DNA from: Trichomonas vaginalis G3
Lineage: Eukaryota; Parabasalia; Trichomonadida; Trichomonadidae
Direction: 5' to 3'
Length of the DNA stretch: 64,000 bases
Assembly (NCBI RefSeq): GCF_026262505.1
Contig: NC_067203.1
Coordinates: 14,582,392-14,646,391 of the forward strand
The notes beneath the pieces are model-generated. The model worked only from the letters and a program-made list of their open reading frames with translations, was not told the DNA's origin and ran no database searches. A program made the translations under genes and the position numbers. Shown here in pieces: positions 38,682-48,889 of the stretch (within the stretch, counting starts at the first letter, position 1; every line of letters starts with the position of its first letter).

Positions 38682-40646
38682 TCAAACCCACTTAATTTTG
38701 TCACCAATTGAATAAAGAGGTCTTACAGGTGTCATTATTCCACAGCTCCATTCTTTGACGAACTCCTCGAGTTTGTTTGTTATCTTCTTCGTTGATTCCT
38801 CCATCTTCTTGATGTTTTCTTCTTCGAACATGTCTCTTTTCTCGATTGTTTCGATGACTGACTCGCAGAGTTTCAGTTTTGTTGTTGGAATACCGTAAGC
38901 GATGTCGATTGGAATGTTTTCTCCATCCCTTACAACGAATGTCATGAAACCGAACATGGTGTCAACTGAGAAACTCTCGATAATCTCTGGATCATTGATT
39001 TCTTCGTTCGGAAATCCTTTTTCGAGCACTTCATCTCCTTTCTTCTTGTAGCATTGGATCAAAACTGGGGAACTTGGCAATGCGTCATTCAATGAGATGA
39101 GAAGTGTTGTCGTTGGAACGTCAACAGCTTCGTTGCCCCACTTGTAGAGTCTCACAGTTTCGTAGTCAAAGAATGGCTCAGGAAGTGAAGTGACTATTTC
39201 ACCTTGTGGCCATACGTAAACAGGAGGTCCGCGCTTGGAAATAGCGTTGAGGTAGAGGATAACCCATGGAGAGTGGAAGAGATGGGATGGTGGTCCGAAA
39301 TGGACGACGCCATTTATCTCTAATGAAGACTGAGTAAGTGTAAGCGGAGCTAATGCGACCGCTGAGTTGTAATTTCTCTCGAATAATTTTGTGCGGGATT
39401 CTTCATCGAGGACTAATAAAGCCTCGAGACGTAAAAAGTCGACTCCGCCTTCAGCAAACTTCTGGCTGCGAAGGAAGTTGCCTATTCTTGCGATGACTTG
39501 GCATCGTTCGTATGATTTGACCATCGAATCGTCTGCTGGAGATTGAACTTCTTGTAATGCTTGAATGAATTCGGTTAAGCTTGTATCGGTCATCTTGCCG
39601 ACCTCGAATAGAGTAACAGCGTATGATTTGATTGTTGATCCGAGATTTCCGACCATAAGATCTGAAGGAAGATTGCAATCGTAAATAGCAGCAAGGCGTT
39701 TGGTGGAGTTTTCTGTTGTGGCTTCGACTTGGTCGTCAACAGTGACTTTAGTGGCAAGGCCAAGGCGAATGAAGAATGACAAAACTTTTGTAATTTCGTT
39801 TACATCAACGGCGAGCATCTTAGAAAGCTGCTCAACAGTAGTTCTGTCATCGATAGAGATGAATGACTTGTAGCAGAGACCTTCAAGATAATCGCCAGCC
39901 ATACGATTCATGACGAATTTTTCAAGTGTAAGTAACTTGATGGTATCTTGTGGAGCAAGTGGGATAGAAATGTAGATAAGGCATTCGTTGTAAAGAGCGC
40001 GAACCTCAGCTTCTTCAAACTGGCCAATTTCGACTCCATCTTGAGATGCAGCAATTCTTTCGTAAGCAAGGCGAGCGGATGATGGGAGCTTAGCAAGTTT
40101 ATTTTCTTGTGCTGGAACTGCTGTAAGAATCCACCAATTTGATAATGGAATTTGCTGTGGTTGTTGTGGAAGAATAGATCTTAATACTTTCTCCTTGGAT
40201 TTGAGCATGGAAGACCAGCCACCAGCTCTGGATTTATTCATACCATCAATGAACTGGTTACGGCCAACACCTGTAACGCGGAGAGCATCAGCGGCAGAAA
40301 AGTTTGGAATTGAATGGTAAGACTTGTCGCTCTGCATAACGCGGAGAAGCATTTCACTGTAATAGTAGAATGGAGTGACTGCGGGGTTTCTCTGGTATTG
40401 TGGGAAGAGATGATACGGAAAAACTAAATAATTGTTAATTCCGAATTCGATAAGCTGCTGATAGTATTGGTTTAATGGGATGAATGTTAAAGCTTGCTCG
40501 TATGGCTTTTGATGATCAAAGAAATAATGAAGAATTCTTTGCTGAAATTGAGCTGGAGTGCCAAAATATGCTTGTGCACTTGGAGAAAGCTTCTCCCAAG
40601 GAGTTGCTTCCTCAAGGAATTTTGAAGTATCCTCCTCTTGAATCAT
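38682..40646 (-). CDS. FAM91A1: FAM91 family protein
   Basis: 654 aa (human FAM91A1 838 aa). N-terminal blocks align closely: TPWEKLSPSAQAYFGTPAQF, a YLVFPYHLFPQ block (human LMLYPYHLSD), VTPFYYYSEML, YHSIPNFSAADALRVTGVGR with NQFIDGMN following, and EKFVMNRMAGDYLEGLCYKS. Human counterparts are LPNFTAADCLRLLGIGRNQY and GFVMNRVQGDYFE. The C-terminal half is more divergent but retains FHSPWVILYLNAI-like and PVYVWPQGE-like segments. FAM91A1 binds TBC1D23 and helps capture endosome-derived vesicles at the trans-Golgi by golgins. Cytosolic, no membrane segment. The product is shorter at the C-terminus than animal versions. An AAAAGTGACA motif lies 46 bases before the ATG. Confidence 0.9.
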   Translation of the reverse strand: MIQEEDTSKFLEEATPWEKLSPSAQAYFGTPAQFQQRILHYFFDHQKPYEQALTFIPLNQYYQQLIEFGINNYLVFPYHLFPQYQRNPAVTPFYYYSEMLLRVMQSDKSYHSIPNFSAADALRVTGVGRNQFIDGMNKSRAGGWSSMLKSKEKVLRSILPQQPQQIPLSNWWILTAVPAQENKLAKLPSSARLAYERIAASQDGVEIGQFEEAEVRALYNECLIYISIPLAPQDTIKLLTLEKFVMNRMAGDYLEGLCYKSFISIDDRTTVEQLSKMLAVDVNEITKVLSFFIRLGLATKVTVDDQVEATTENSTKRLAAIYDCNLPSDLMVGNLGSTIKSYAVTLFEVGKMTDTSLTEFIQALQEVQSPADDSMVKSYERCQVIARIGNFLRSQKFAEGGVDFLRLEALLVLDEESRTKLFERNYNSAVALAPLTLTQSSLEINGVVHFGPPSHLFHSPWVILYLNAISKRGPPVYVWPQGEIVTSLPEPFFDYETVRLYKWGNEAVDVPTTTLLISLNDALPSSPVLIQCYKKKGDEVLEKGFPNEEINDPEIIESFSVDTMFGFMTFVVRDGENIPIDIAYGIPTTKLKLCESVIETIEKRDMFEEENIKKMEESTKKITNKLEEFVKEWSCGIMTPVRPLYSIGDKIKWV

Positions 40647-40692
40647 TTTTGAAAAAATTCTTTTTTCACATGACGATAGAGGATAAAATGGA

Positions 40693-40702
40693 TGTCACTT
40701 TT
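40693..40702 (-). promoter_or_regulatory. AAAAGTGACA motif before FAM91
   Basis: Same orientation as the gene, 46 bases before the ATG at 40646. Confidence 0.35.
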
Positions 40703-41737
40703 TAGAATGACAGAAAGTCAGATGAACGAAAGGTTTTATCATTTTCTATGAAAAAGTCTAAGCCATGAAAGATAAAACCATATTATAAAGACTCCTTGGT
40801 ATGTGTGCTATTGATCTATTTTGCATCATGACTAGAAATATTAATATTTCCCCTATTTTTTCGTTGTCATTTACTTGATCAGCTATTTTTCAAAACTTTT
40901 TTGTAAACTTTGTAAACCAAATTTTCTCCCATTCATCATATCTTTGAGTAAATGTGCACTATCTGAGTTAAAAACTGCACACGAATATTCGGCCTTTTAC
41001 AAAAAGCTCCAAATATCTGAAATCAATTGTTTTCATTCTGAAGAGTTGATACTTACAATAATATGATTTTTCGCTTAGGAGATTCATAGAAAAATTCATA
41101 CTTCCTGTCACAGGAAGTATGAAAATTAACAAATTCATAAAATTTATTCTAAGTTATTCATGAAACAGCAATCCAATATTCAGTCGATAAAGCAACAGAT
41201 AGTTATGATTTCTAGTTACTTTGAAATTTTTACTTACTCGACGATTAATTCACGATAACTTCTGACACACTATTCGTGACGCCTACCCATTGAATTTTTA
41301 CTAAATAACTGTGGTGTAATTACGTAAACATTTCAAAATTGAGAGGTTTGCGTCATGGCGCCATGTGACGCCATCTGCTGCAATGCTAATGCCGATCTAA
41401 TGATAAATTTTCAAATGCACACGAAAACAATTAAACCCCTTTCAGCTGATAAATATTTTAATGTAAAAAAACCTCCAATTCTCACAAATGAGTACTATAG
41501 CATTTACAAATTCCCTCAAAACCCAATTTGAATCTTTCAGATAATTTGAACACTCCCTATTTGTGGGCCCAATAAGTGTTTATTTTGCATATATAAATGG
41601 AGTTTTAAAGTCGGCAGAAATAATAATTAGAGGCATCATTGAAGTCTTTTTGAAAAAAAAATATTCACATTTAATCTTATTTTTCAGTTGGGAATAAATA
41701 AAATAGTAAAAGTTCAATGTTAATAAACATTCAATTC
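40703..41737. other. Intergenic, about 1.0 kb, with a perfect hairpin
   Basis: AT-rich spacer between two divergent-side gene ends. It contains a 29-base perfect palindrome at 41095-41123 and a G+C-richer stretch at about 41350-41400 with the palindrome CATGGCGCCATG. No credible open frame. Confidence 0.5.
41095..41123. repeat. Perfect 29-base palindrome (14-base arms)
   Basis: TTCATACTTCCTGT and ACAGGAAGTATGAA are exact reverse complements separated by one C. The function is unknown: possible hairpin, protein site or relic of a foldback element. Confidence 0.85.
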
Positions 41738-43471
41738 TTATTCATCAACTCCAATAGAAGTAAGATATTTCGCAACTTCATGATTACCATAATGTGATGC
41801 ATAAAAGAGTGCAGTTAATCCATTTTTATCCTTTGCATGTTTATTAGCTCCAACAGAGATAAGATATTGAACAACTTCAAGTTTACCTCTACATGATGCC
41901 TGAATGAGTGGAGTAAATCCATCATTATTCTTTGCTTCTTTATCAGCTCCAACAGAGATAAGATATTTAACGACTTCAAGTTGACCATTATTTGACGCAC
42001 GCATGAGTGGAGTAGATCCATAATTATCCTTTGCTTCTTTATCAGCTCCAACAGAGATAAGATATTTAACAACTTCGAGGAGAACTAATTCTGATGCAAG
42101 TGCGAATGGAGTCAATCCATCATAATCCTTTGCTTCTTTATCAGCTCCAATAGAGATAAGATATTTAACAACTTCGAGGAGAACTAATTCTGATGCAAGT
42201 GCGAATGGAGTCAATCCATCATAATCCTTTGCTTCTTTATCAGCTCCAATAGAGATAAGATATTTAACAACTTCGAGATGACCTTCTTGTGATGCACAAA
42301 TGAGTGGAGTTTTTTCATCATTAGTCTTTGCTTCTTTATCAGCTCCAACAGAAATAAGATATTTAACAACTTCAAGATGGTTAGAAAATGATGCATTAAT
42401 GAGTGAAGTGCATCCATATATATCTTTTGCTTCTTTATCAACTCCAACAGAAATAAGATATTTAACAACTTGAAGATGACCTCCTTCTGATGCACAAATG
42501 AGTGGAGTTTCTTCATTTTTAGCCTTTGTTTCTATATCAGCACCAATAGAAAGGAGATATTTAACAACTTCAAGATGGCCTCCTATTGATGCTTTAATGA
42601 GTGAAGTTTCTTCATCATTATTCTTTGCATCTTTATCAGCTCCAACTGAGATAAGATATTGAACAACTTCAAGATGACCAAAATATGATGCACAAATGAG
42701 TGGAGTATTTCCATCTTTATTCTTTGCTTCTATATCAGCTTCTTTAGAGATAAGATATTGAACAACTTCAAGATGGCCTCCTATTGACGCATAGATTAGT
42801 GGACAACATTTATGATCATCCTCTGTATCTACATGACAACCATTTTCTATGAGTGATTTAACAAGGTTGAGATTTCCTTTTTTGCATGCTATATGAAGTA
42901 TATTTCTTTCATTTCCAAGCACTGTTTTTTTAAAAGGTACCCTTTCCGAAAGTCCTCTTATGCGAGCTTTTGAAATCATTTTTTGATTTCCTTGAGATGA
43001 TAGCTCTTCAAAGAGATTGTAGATGCATTTAATATCATCAGATTGCCTAAGTTCGTGAATTTTTGATAGAATTTCTATTTCATTGTTTTCTTTAATTGAT
43101 TTCAGATTAGAATTTTGGATTTGCTTAGCTGAAGTATGCAATCTTTTTTCTAATTGTATTAAAAGGTCAATAGCTCCATCAAGTATTCTCATTTTCATGA
43201 ATTCTCCAACTGATTTAAGAAGTTCAATGACATCTCCAAGGTTTTGCGTCGTAACATTTGCATTTCGAGTGGAAAAATATAGTCTGTTTGCATTGACTGT
43301 AGAATGAGCTTGTTTCAGCATATTAATGTAGTCATTTGTTGGCAAAGTTGCGAACCTCATGATCTGATTGATGTCCTCGACTTCGAATGTTGTAAACAGC
43401 TTATTGTCATCAAGGTAATCTTCGATGTGAGACCCAATGTATTCAAAATTAAGTTGAATTCCTTTACTCAT
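41738..43471 (-). CDS. Ankyrin-repeat protein of the second trichomonad type, 577 aa
   Basis: Residues 1-185 form a helical N-terminal region unlike DUF3447 (IGSHIEDYLDDNKLFTTFEV, LLKSVGEFMKMRILDGAIDL). Twelve ankyrin repeats of the type HLEVVKYLISVGADKEAKDN run to the C-terminus, ending YLTSIGVDE. The repeats are highly similar; two neighbours (42071-42169 and 42170-42268) are identical in DNA. This repeat style marks a large T. vaginalis subfamily. The role is probably protein binding; no catalytic, membrane or signal sequence is visible. The uniformity of the repeats implies ongoing homogenisation or recent expansion, unlike the diverged repeats in the protein at 11446. Confidence 0.88.
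   Translation of the reverse strand: MSKGIQLNFEYIGSHIEDYLDDNKLFTTFEVEDINQIMRFATLPTNDYINMLKQAHSTVNANRLYFSTRNANVTTQNLGDVIELLKSVGEFMKMRILDGAIDLLIQLEKRLHTSAKQIQNSNLKSIKENNEIEILSKIHELRQSDDIKCIYNLFEELSSQGNQKMISKARIRGLSERVPFKKTVLGNERNILHIACKKGNLNLVKSLIENGCHVDTEDDHKCCPLIYASIGGHLEVVQYLISKEADIEAKNKDGNTPLICASYFGHLEVVQYLISVGADKDAKNNDEETSLIKASIGGHLEVVKYLLSIGADIETKAKNEETPLICASEGGHLQVVKYLISVGVDKEAKDIYGCTSLINASFSNHLEVVKYLISVGADKEAKTNDEKTPLICASQEGHLEVVKYLISIGADKEAKDYDGLTPFALASELVLLEVVKYLISIGADKEAKDYDGLTPFALASELVLLEVVKYLISVGADKEAKDNYGSTPLMRASNNGQLEVVKYLISVGADKEAKNNDGFTPLIQASCRGKLEVVQYLISVGANKHAKDKNGLTALFYASHYGNHEVAKYLTSIGVDE
42071..42268 (-). repeat. Two identical tandem 99-bp ankyrin units
   Basis: Units 42071-42169 and 42170-42268 are identical at every base and encode the repeat containing GLTPFALASELVLLEVVKY. 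Very recent duplication or gene conversion. Confidence 0.92.
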
Positions 43472-43830
43472 TAAAAAAATTTAAATTGATCGTTACTTTA
43501 CAAAAGTCAAAAACTTTGAATCTGATAAACAATGATATTACTGTTTATATCATTCCTATGCTGTATACTTTTAATTTCATTTAACAAAGTAGATTTTGGG
43601 ATCCGTAATTAATTAATTTTCAAAAATCTTACGGATTGATGCTGGTTTTTGGCCTGGAAAAAAGATGCGCATGGCGCTTTTGGGATAAAAAGTTCTCAAG
43701 ACTGTCATGAGAAGTGTATCAGCCCTCACCCTTTTAACTAACCTAAATTTGTTTCAATGATTAATGTTTATCCATTGAGTACTTTAATATTACAGTTGTA
43801 CATACATTAAAATAAATTTCCCTTAATATT
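43472..43830. other. Intergenic, about 0.36 kb
   Basis: AT-rich spacer with a G+C-richer stretch near 43640-43740 (GATGCGCATGGCGCTTTTGG). No gene or clear repeat. Confidence 0.5.
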
Positions 43831-44805
43831 TCAATATCTACTATTCATACATTCCCTTAAAAGACTGTTGTTAAAAGTTAGTAAGCATTGACTGATTCTA
43901 AAACAATTTAGACCAGTGGGTATGTATGCATCCTTAGTCAAAACCCACGAACTTCCACCTCCACAGCCTCCATTGTTATGGAGACTTGAAAATCCACCAA
44001 ACCAGCCACCTCCAGCACCGCATCTATCAAAATTTCCTGCTGGAGATTTGACACCGTCTGGATTCTTTGATTTATCGAATTGAGCTGCTTCACCGGTACC
44101 AAAGGTAAATCCAAACGAAGAATTTGCCAAATAATTGCCGTTGTAGACTTGGTCGGCCCACCAACCTTGTGCAACAAGATTGCCGCCGGAACCACCTCGG
44201 CCATCATTGCCATTATAGTCATCAGACCCGCCACCAGCACCGCTGACAATCACACGATGGTAGAAGGAATTTTCTAAAAATTGGACAGATGTTTGGCCAC
44301 CGCCACTTGCCGTTCCTCGTAAATATCCTGCCGAACTTCCACCACCTCCGTATCCTCCAGGAACCATATTTTCCCTGAGATAGCAGTTTTCAATGGGTGA
44401 GCAAATCGTATTATTTAGATATTGTCCCATTCCACCAATTGTGGCATATATATGTGTTAGTCGCTTGATACGAATCAATCCACGAACATAACCTCCGGCA
44501 CCGCCGGAATTATATGATTTGAGACATTTGGTTTTTCCGTGGAAGAGTTTGACCAAACTGTCGGGAATGCATTCGCCTGACTCATAATGGTGTGTGGACA
44601 CTTCGCCAGTGAAACTGTCACCGGAGGCGCCATATAATTCGAACTTGTAAAAACCTGGAGGAAGTTCAATGGAATAGTCGGTACATGAGGACGGATCGTC
44701 GCAAGGATAATCAAAAGTATATTTATCGTCTTCAACAGAAACAGGAAGCTGTGTTTTGGTTCTGATACCAGCTTTATATGGGTTATATAATGAATATTTT
44801 ATCAT
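43831..44805 (-). CDS. Glycine-rich (ALK/LTK-type) protein
   Basis: 324 aa. After a short N-terminus (MIKYSLYNPYKAG) comes the family block DKYTFDYPCDD, then YSIELPPGFYKFELYGASGD and a glycine-rich domain (YGGGGSSAGYLRGTASGGGQ, IVSGAGGGSDDYNGNDGRGG, GAGGGWFGGFSSLHNNGGCG). The domain matches the Gly_rich family named after the ALK/LTK receptor ectodomain. It is greatly expanded in T. vaginalis and suspected to be surface-exposed. Cysteines are regularly placed. No kinase, no clear signal peptide and no membrane anchor are visible; the C-terminal 25 residues (ISQCLLTFNNSLLRECMNSR) look irregular and may be a truncated end. The protein at 52888 is a paralogue, and a fragment lies at 31997. Confidence 0.82.
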   Translation of the reverse strand: MIKYSLYNPYKAGIRTKTQLPVSVEDDKYTFDYPCDDPSSCTDYSIELPPGFYKFELYGASGDSFTGEVSTHHYESGECIPDSLVKLFHGKTKCLKSYNSGGAGGYVRGLIRIKRLTHIYATIGGMGQYLNNTICSPIENCYLRENMVPGGYGGGGSSAGYLRGTASGGGQTSVQFLENSFYHRVIVSGAGGGSDDYNGNDGRGGSGGNLVAQGWWADQVYNGNYLANSSFGFTFGTGEAAQFDKSKNPDGVKSPAGNFDRCGAGGGWFGGFSSLHNNGGCGGGSSWVLTKDAYIPTGLNCFRISQCLLTFNNSLLRECMNSRY

Positions 44806-45137
44806 CTAAAGCAGGAACTAACAAACCTGGTATTCCCGTTCGAGTTTTACCTTTGGATCTTGATCTGTAGCACATCAATCTGGATGGTCATCATAAAAAA
44901 ATAATACTTTTGAACGAGCTCAAGCACATTTATTAATTCTGATATAACAATTTAGAAGGTGATTAGAAATAATTCACAAAATGAAGACATTTTAAAAATA
45001 CTTTCATTATTTAAATGTTAAATCTTTTAAAATATCATTCATTTATAAAATACTAAAGAATTTATAATGGTTTTCAAAGTATAATTAAAAAAATGAATAA
45101 TAAATAAAATCATTTTCTAAGAACACGTTTATGGCTC
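44806..45137. other. Intergenic, about 0.33 kb
   Basis: AT-rich spacer. Nothing recognised. Confidence 0.5.
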
Positions 45138-46289
45138 TTATTCATACATAACTGTGTTCTCAAATCTAACACCAATACCCTTGAATACATCAGGAACGTT
45201 TCTATTTGCAGGATCAAAGTAAATTGCCTGGCTGATTGTAAAAGCGTTTCCTGCCTCGAGAGATTTATCTGTTGGAACTGTTGGTGTATCAAATACGTCA
45301 AGGCCAATCCAATGGCAAGTTGGATCTGGACAAAGTTCTCTCATTTCGGAAAGTCCTGTCTTAATTCCGAACTTCCTGAGAACTCTTGCGATCATCTTAT
45401 GGTTCTCGACATGGATGTGGTCGAGATTTAGGAAATCTCCTGCTTTGGCCTTCTGGACAATATCGTCTTTGATGTCGTTTATCATCAGTAAGAGATCAGT
45501 ATGTTCTTTTGGAACCTTTCCGACACGTTTTGTTCGCGCGAAATCAGCACAATAATGATGAAATTCTGCGCCACCGTCAAGAACAACGAATGTTCCATCA
45601 GAAACAACGGTGTCCTTACCCTGGTAATGAACACCAAGAGCATTCTTTCCAACTGCTGTAATTGGTTCGAATGCGAAACCTGTAGCGCCTTCTTTCATGC
45701 ATTCGTTCCTCCATGTGCTATCAATGAGGCCTTCTCTGATTCCTGGTTTGATGATTGGGAGAGTATTGATGATTGCATTATGGGTTATCTCACATGCTTT
45801 CATCATGCATTTCTTCTCTTTCTCGTCTTTAATGATTCTTAGGTTATCGATGTAGCTTCTGAGGAGTCTGTCGTCTTTCGTTACCTGACGGCCATCTGGA
45901 GAGCTTGTATAGCAAGTTTTATATTTAATTAGGTTCTTGGAAACCCAATCCTGGAATTGGTCGGCAGAAAGAACATGCTGAACTCCAGACATCGACTTTG
46001 CAACATCGAATGCTGTTCTAAAGCCTTCCCATCTCTCGGCTTCTTTATCTTTCGGAGGCAAAAAGAGATAGGAATCATATTGGCCTGCTCTCTTTGTCAA
46101 AGCGAGAATGCCACTTGGTCTGTCATAGCCAGTTAAGTAGAGGAGATCTGAACTTTGGCTGAATTTATAAGGGATCGTCGGGATTCGCTTCATAATTTCT
46201 CTTCCGTACACGATGACAGTTGCATATTTATCAGGAATAAGATCGAGAAGCTTTGCGCGACGTTCAAGGTATTCAGACGCCGAAAACAT
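45138..46289 (-). CDS. M24B aminopeptidase-P-like protein, metal site incomplete
   Basis: 383 aa, colinear with aminopeptidase P (PepP/XPNPEP3). N-terminal AMP_N-type part: RRAKLLDLIPDKYATVIVYG, FSQSSDLLYLTGYDRPSGIL. The pita-bread domain begins near residue 155 (IIKDEKEKKCMMKACEITHN). Metal ligands seen: Asp in VVLDGGAE, Asp in HYCADFARTKR, His in PTCHWIGLD and Glu in GVRFENTV. The fourth ligand, the Glu of the usual T-x-E-P-G motif, is replaced: the sequence reads FTISQAIYF. The catalytic His of LDVHD is Phe (LDVFD). With one ligand and one catalytic residue missing, normal Xaa-Pro peptidase activity is doubtful. It may be a pseudoenzyme or have altered specificity. No targeting signal; cytosolic. 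Confidence 0.88.
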   Translation of the reverse strand: MFSASEYLERRAKLLDLIPDKYATVIVYGREIMKRIPTIPYKFSQSSDLLYLTGYDRPSGILALTKRAGQYDSYLFLPPKDKEAERWEGFRTAFDVAKSMSGVQHVLSADQFQDWVSKNLIKYKTCYTSSPDGRQVTKDDRLLRSYIDNLRIIKDEKEKKCMMKACEITHNAIINTLPIIKPGIREGLIDSTWRNECMKEGATGFAFEPITAVGKNALGVHYQGKDTVVSDGTFVVLDGGAEFHHYCADFARTKRVGKVPKEHTDLLLMINDIKDDIVQKAKAGDFLNLDHIHVENHKMIARVLRKFGIKTGLSEMRELCPDPTCHWIGLDVFDTPTVPTDKSLEAGNAFTISQAIYFDPANRNVPDVFKGIGVRFENTVMYE

Positions 46290-46764
46290 ATTTGAAAGAA
46301 TTGAGATGTTTACAAAATTTTGTCAGATTTCTAATCTCGGTGAGGTGATATCAAACAATAAGAATCGATGCTAAAAATTGGAAAATATGAATCTACAAGT
46401 GCTGATTACTGCATATGTTTGGAAAAGTTATCTATTCAAAAATTAAGGAAAATAATATTAAGTGCAAATATATGTTTTAATCATTGCACTGGAAGGTTTT
46501 AGTAAAATTAATTTGTGAAGGTAATTTTGACAATGAAACGATCTTTTATCAAAAATTAAAACGGTTTATCTTAATTTTGAAAGGAGATAATTCTGGCAAT
46601 CAATTTGAATTTCCTAATATCACTCATATTAATGTTTATAATGTAATTGGTAAATATAATCATTATTCACTTTTCAGAAATTGAATTAGAGTTGTAAAAA
46701 GTTAAATAAATGTATGAACTTGAAATGGTATTTCAACTGTTGTTTTGAAGTATTTTGATATAAT
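46290..46764. other. Intergenic, about 0.47 kb
   Basis: AT-rich spacer ending with GATATAA, the target duplication of the transposon at 46765. A 66-codon frame (46484-46684) starts with TTG and is not called; it could be a gene relic. Confidence 0.45.
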
Positions 46765-47820
46765 AAGGGTTTCGTTTTGCTAAAATTGTCACTTTTATAG
46801 CATATTTGTTTTTGGATGTTTTGCGAAACCAAAAAAAAAAACTATGATATACAATGTGTGTGTAAAGAAAATACTTTATTTACTAGTTAAAAAATCATTT
46901 GGTATTGATCAAGTTATTTTTTCTGGATAAGATATTATATGGATAATTGGATAGAAAATACAATTATATAATCTTGTACCTGGTTTAATTAAGCTAATTG
47001 TCATCAGAAACTTGTAATTTTTATGAATTTCAGATTTTCTTTTCATTACTGCTTTTCTTAATAGGTCAAGTTCTTATTTACGTTATAAAGTATGATATTT
47101 ACAAATATCAAGTTATCGTGTTTTTTGAGAAATTATGAGAAACAAACAAAAATGAAAAAGATAGGAATAGCGATGAATAGTGATGTGGGTATAGAAAATG
47201 TAAGAGATATGAATGCAAAGCAATCAGTATTTAGGACATTGACTATAGATTTCGAAAAAAAAATGCTGCATATTGAGCGAAAACTATGATTATATTATAA
47301 GGCTGTCATTTAAAGCATAATGAAACTATTCCCTTTTCATTTTAATCGAATAAGATAGTAAAGATTTTTGAATTAGCTAGAAACTGATGAGATGTTTTCA
47401 CAAATCAGATTTTTAATCTCTATAATGCATAATTCACTCAATATCTCAATTTTGATATTGCGAGATATTTTTGCTATCGGTTTCGCAATTTTGACACAAT
47501 AGCAAGAGGGTTCTATAAGCATTATTATCAACGTAGAATCTGAATATCATATCAGAAAATGTCGCAAATCTGACATTTATCCGACCAAATAGCAAAAATA
47601 ATTGAATACTTTTCGCAAAAACTTTAAAAATCGATAAAAATATGAAATATAGATATTAAAGAGACTTTTTATATAATATTCATAAAGATTTTCCAAAAAT
47701 ATGATACCGCAAAATTAAAAAAGTGACGTCTTGAGTGGAGTCAAAGGTCGAAATTGCTAGCTAAATGTTTTTTTAGCGAAATTGCGTATTGTACGTTTTT
47801 TTCGCAAAACGAAACCCTTA
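46765..47820. mobile_element. Inverted-repeat DNA transposon, copy 2 (1056 bp)
   Basis: Same element as at 7856: ends TAAGGGTTTCGTTTTGC inverted, target duplication GATATAA on both sides (46758-46764 and 47821-47827). It is nearly identical to copy 1 but shares some variant bases with copy 3 (for example GATGAATGC... in place of GAATGA in the small frame). Full length. Confidence 0.9.
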
Positions 47821-47886
47821 GATATAAATAAACGAGCGAAAATTTGAATTACAGATCTTCATTGTTCATTAATTTATTAATCAAAC

Positions 47887-48603
47887 TAAGGGTTTCGTTT
47901 TGCTAAAATTGTCACTTTTATAGCATATTTGTTTTTGGATGTTTTGCGAAACCAAAAAAAAAACTATGATATACAATGTGTGTGTAAAGAAAATACTTTA
48001 TTTACTAGTTAAAAAATCATTTGGTATTGATCAAGTTATTTTTTCTGGATAAGATATTATATGGATAATTGGATAGAAAATACAATTATATAATCTTGTA
48101 CCTGGTTTAATTAAGCTAATTGTCATCAGAAACTTGTAATTTTTATGAATTTCAGATTTTCTTTTCATTACTGCTTTTCTTAATAGGTCAAGTTCTTATT
48201 TACGTTATAAAGTATGATATTTACAAATATCAAGTTATCGTGTTTTTTGAGAAATTATGAGAAACAAACAAAAATGAAAAAGATAGGAATAGCGATGAAT
48301 AGTGATGTGGGTATAGAAAATGTAAGAGATATGAATGCAAAGCAATCAGTATTTAGGACATTGACTATAGATTTCGAAAAAAAATGCTGCATATTGAGCG
48401 AAAACTTTAAAAATCGATAAAAATATGAAATATAGATATTAAAGAGACTTTTTATATAATATTCATAAAGATTTTCCAAAAATATGATACCGCAAAATTA
48501 AAAAAGTGACGTCTTGAGTGGAGTCAAAGGTCGAAATTGCTAGCTAAATGTTTTTTTAGCGAAATTGCGTATTGTACGTTTTTTTCGCAAAACGAAACCC
48601 TTA
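47887..48603. mobile_element. Same transposon, copy 3, internally deleted (717 bp)
   Basis: Ends identical to copies 1 and 2, target duplication ATCAAAC (47880-47886 and 48604-48610). Compared with copy 2 it lacks about 339 bases, from within GAGCGAAAACTATG to within CGCAAAAACTTTAAAAATCG. The breakpoints share AAAACT, so a microhomology deletion is likely. It lies 66 bp from copy 2 with its own target duplication, so it is an independent insertion. Confidence 0.9.
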
Positions 48604-48889
48604 ATCAAACAATATGACTTTCCAACTGGATATGAATTTTGCTATGAACTCTAAAAAATTCATGAATAATATGAAATCTGATTTGAAAAATACTACAAGA
48701 AAAGTTTATAATTGTATATTTCATGAAACTCTTGTATATATGCAGTTATTTTATTAGTTTAGGCTCATTCTAAAGAGGTTCAGGAACATAATTATCGAAA
48801 TTTTCAACAAAAACATCGTCAAATAAAGATAAAGACAATTTATAAATAATAGATAAAAGTTAAACAATTAAAAATACAATAAAATCAGA

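Noticed and set aside
46484-46684. 66-codon open frame next to the transposon copies
   Set aside because: No ATG at the start and no recognised domain; at most a relic.
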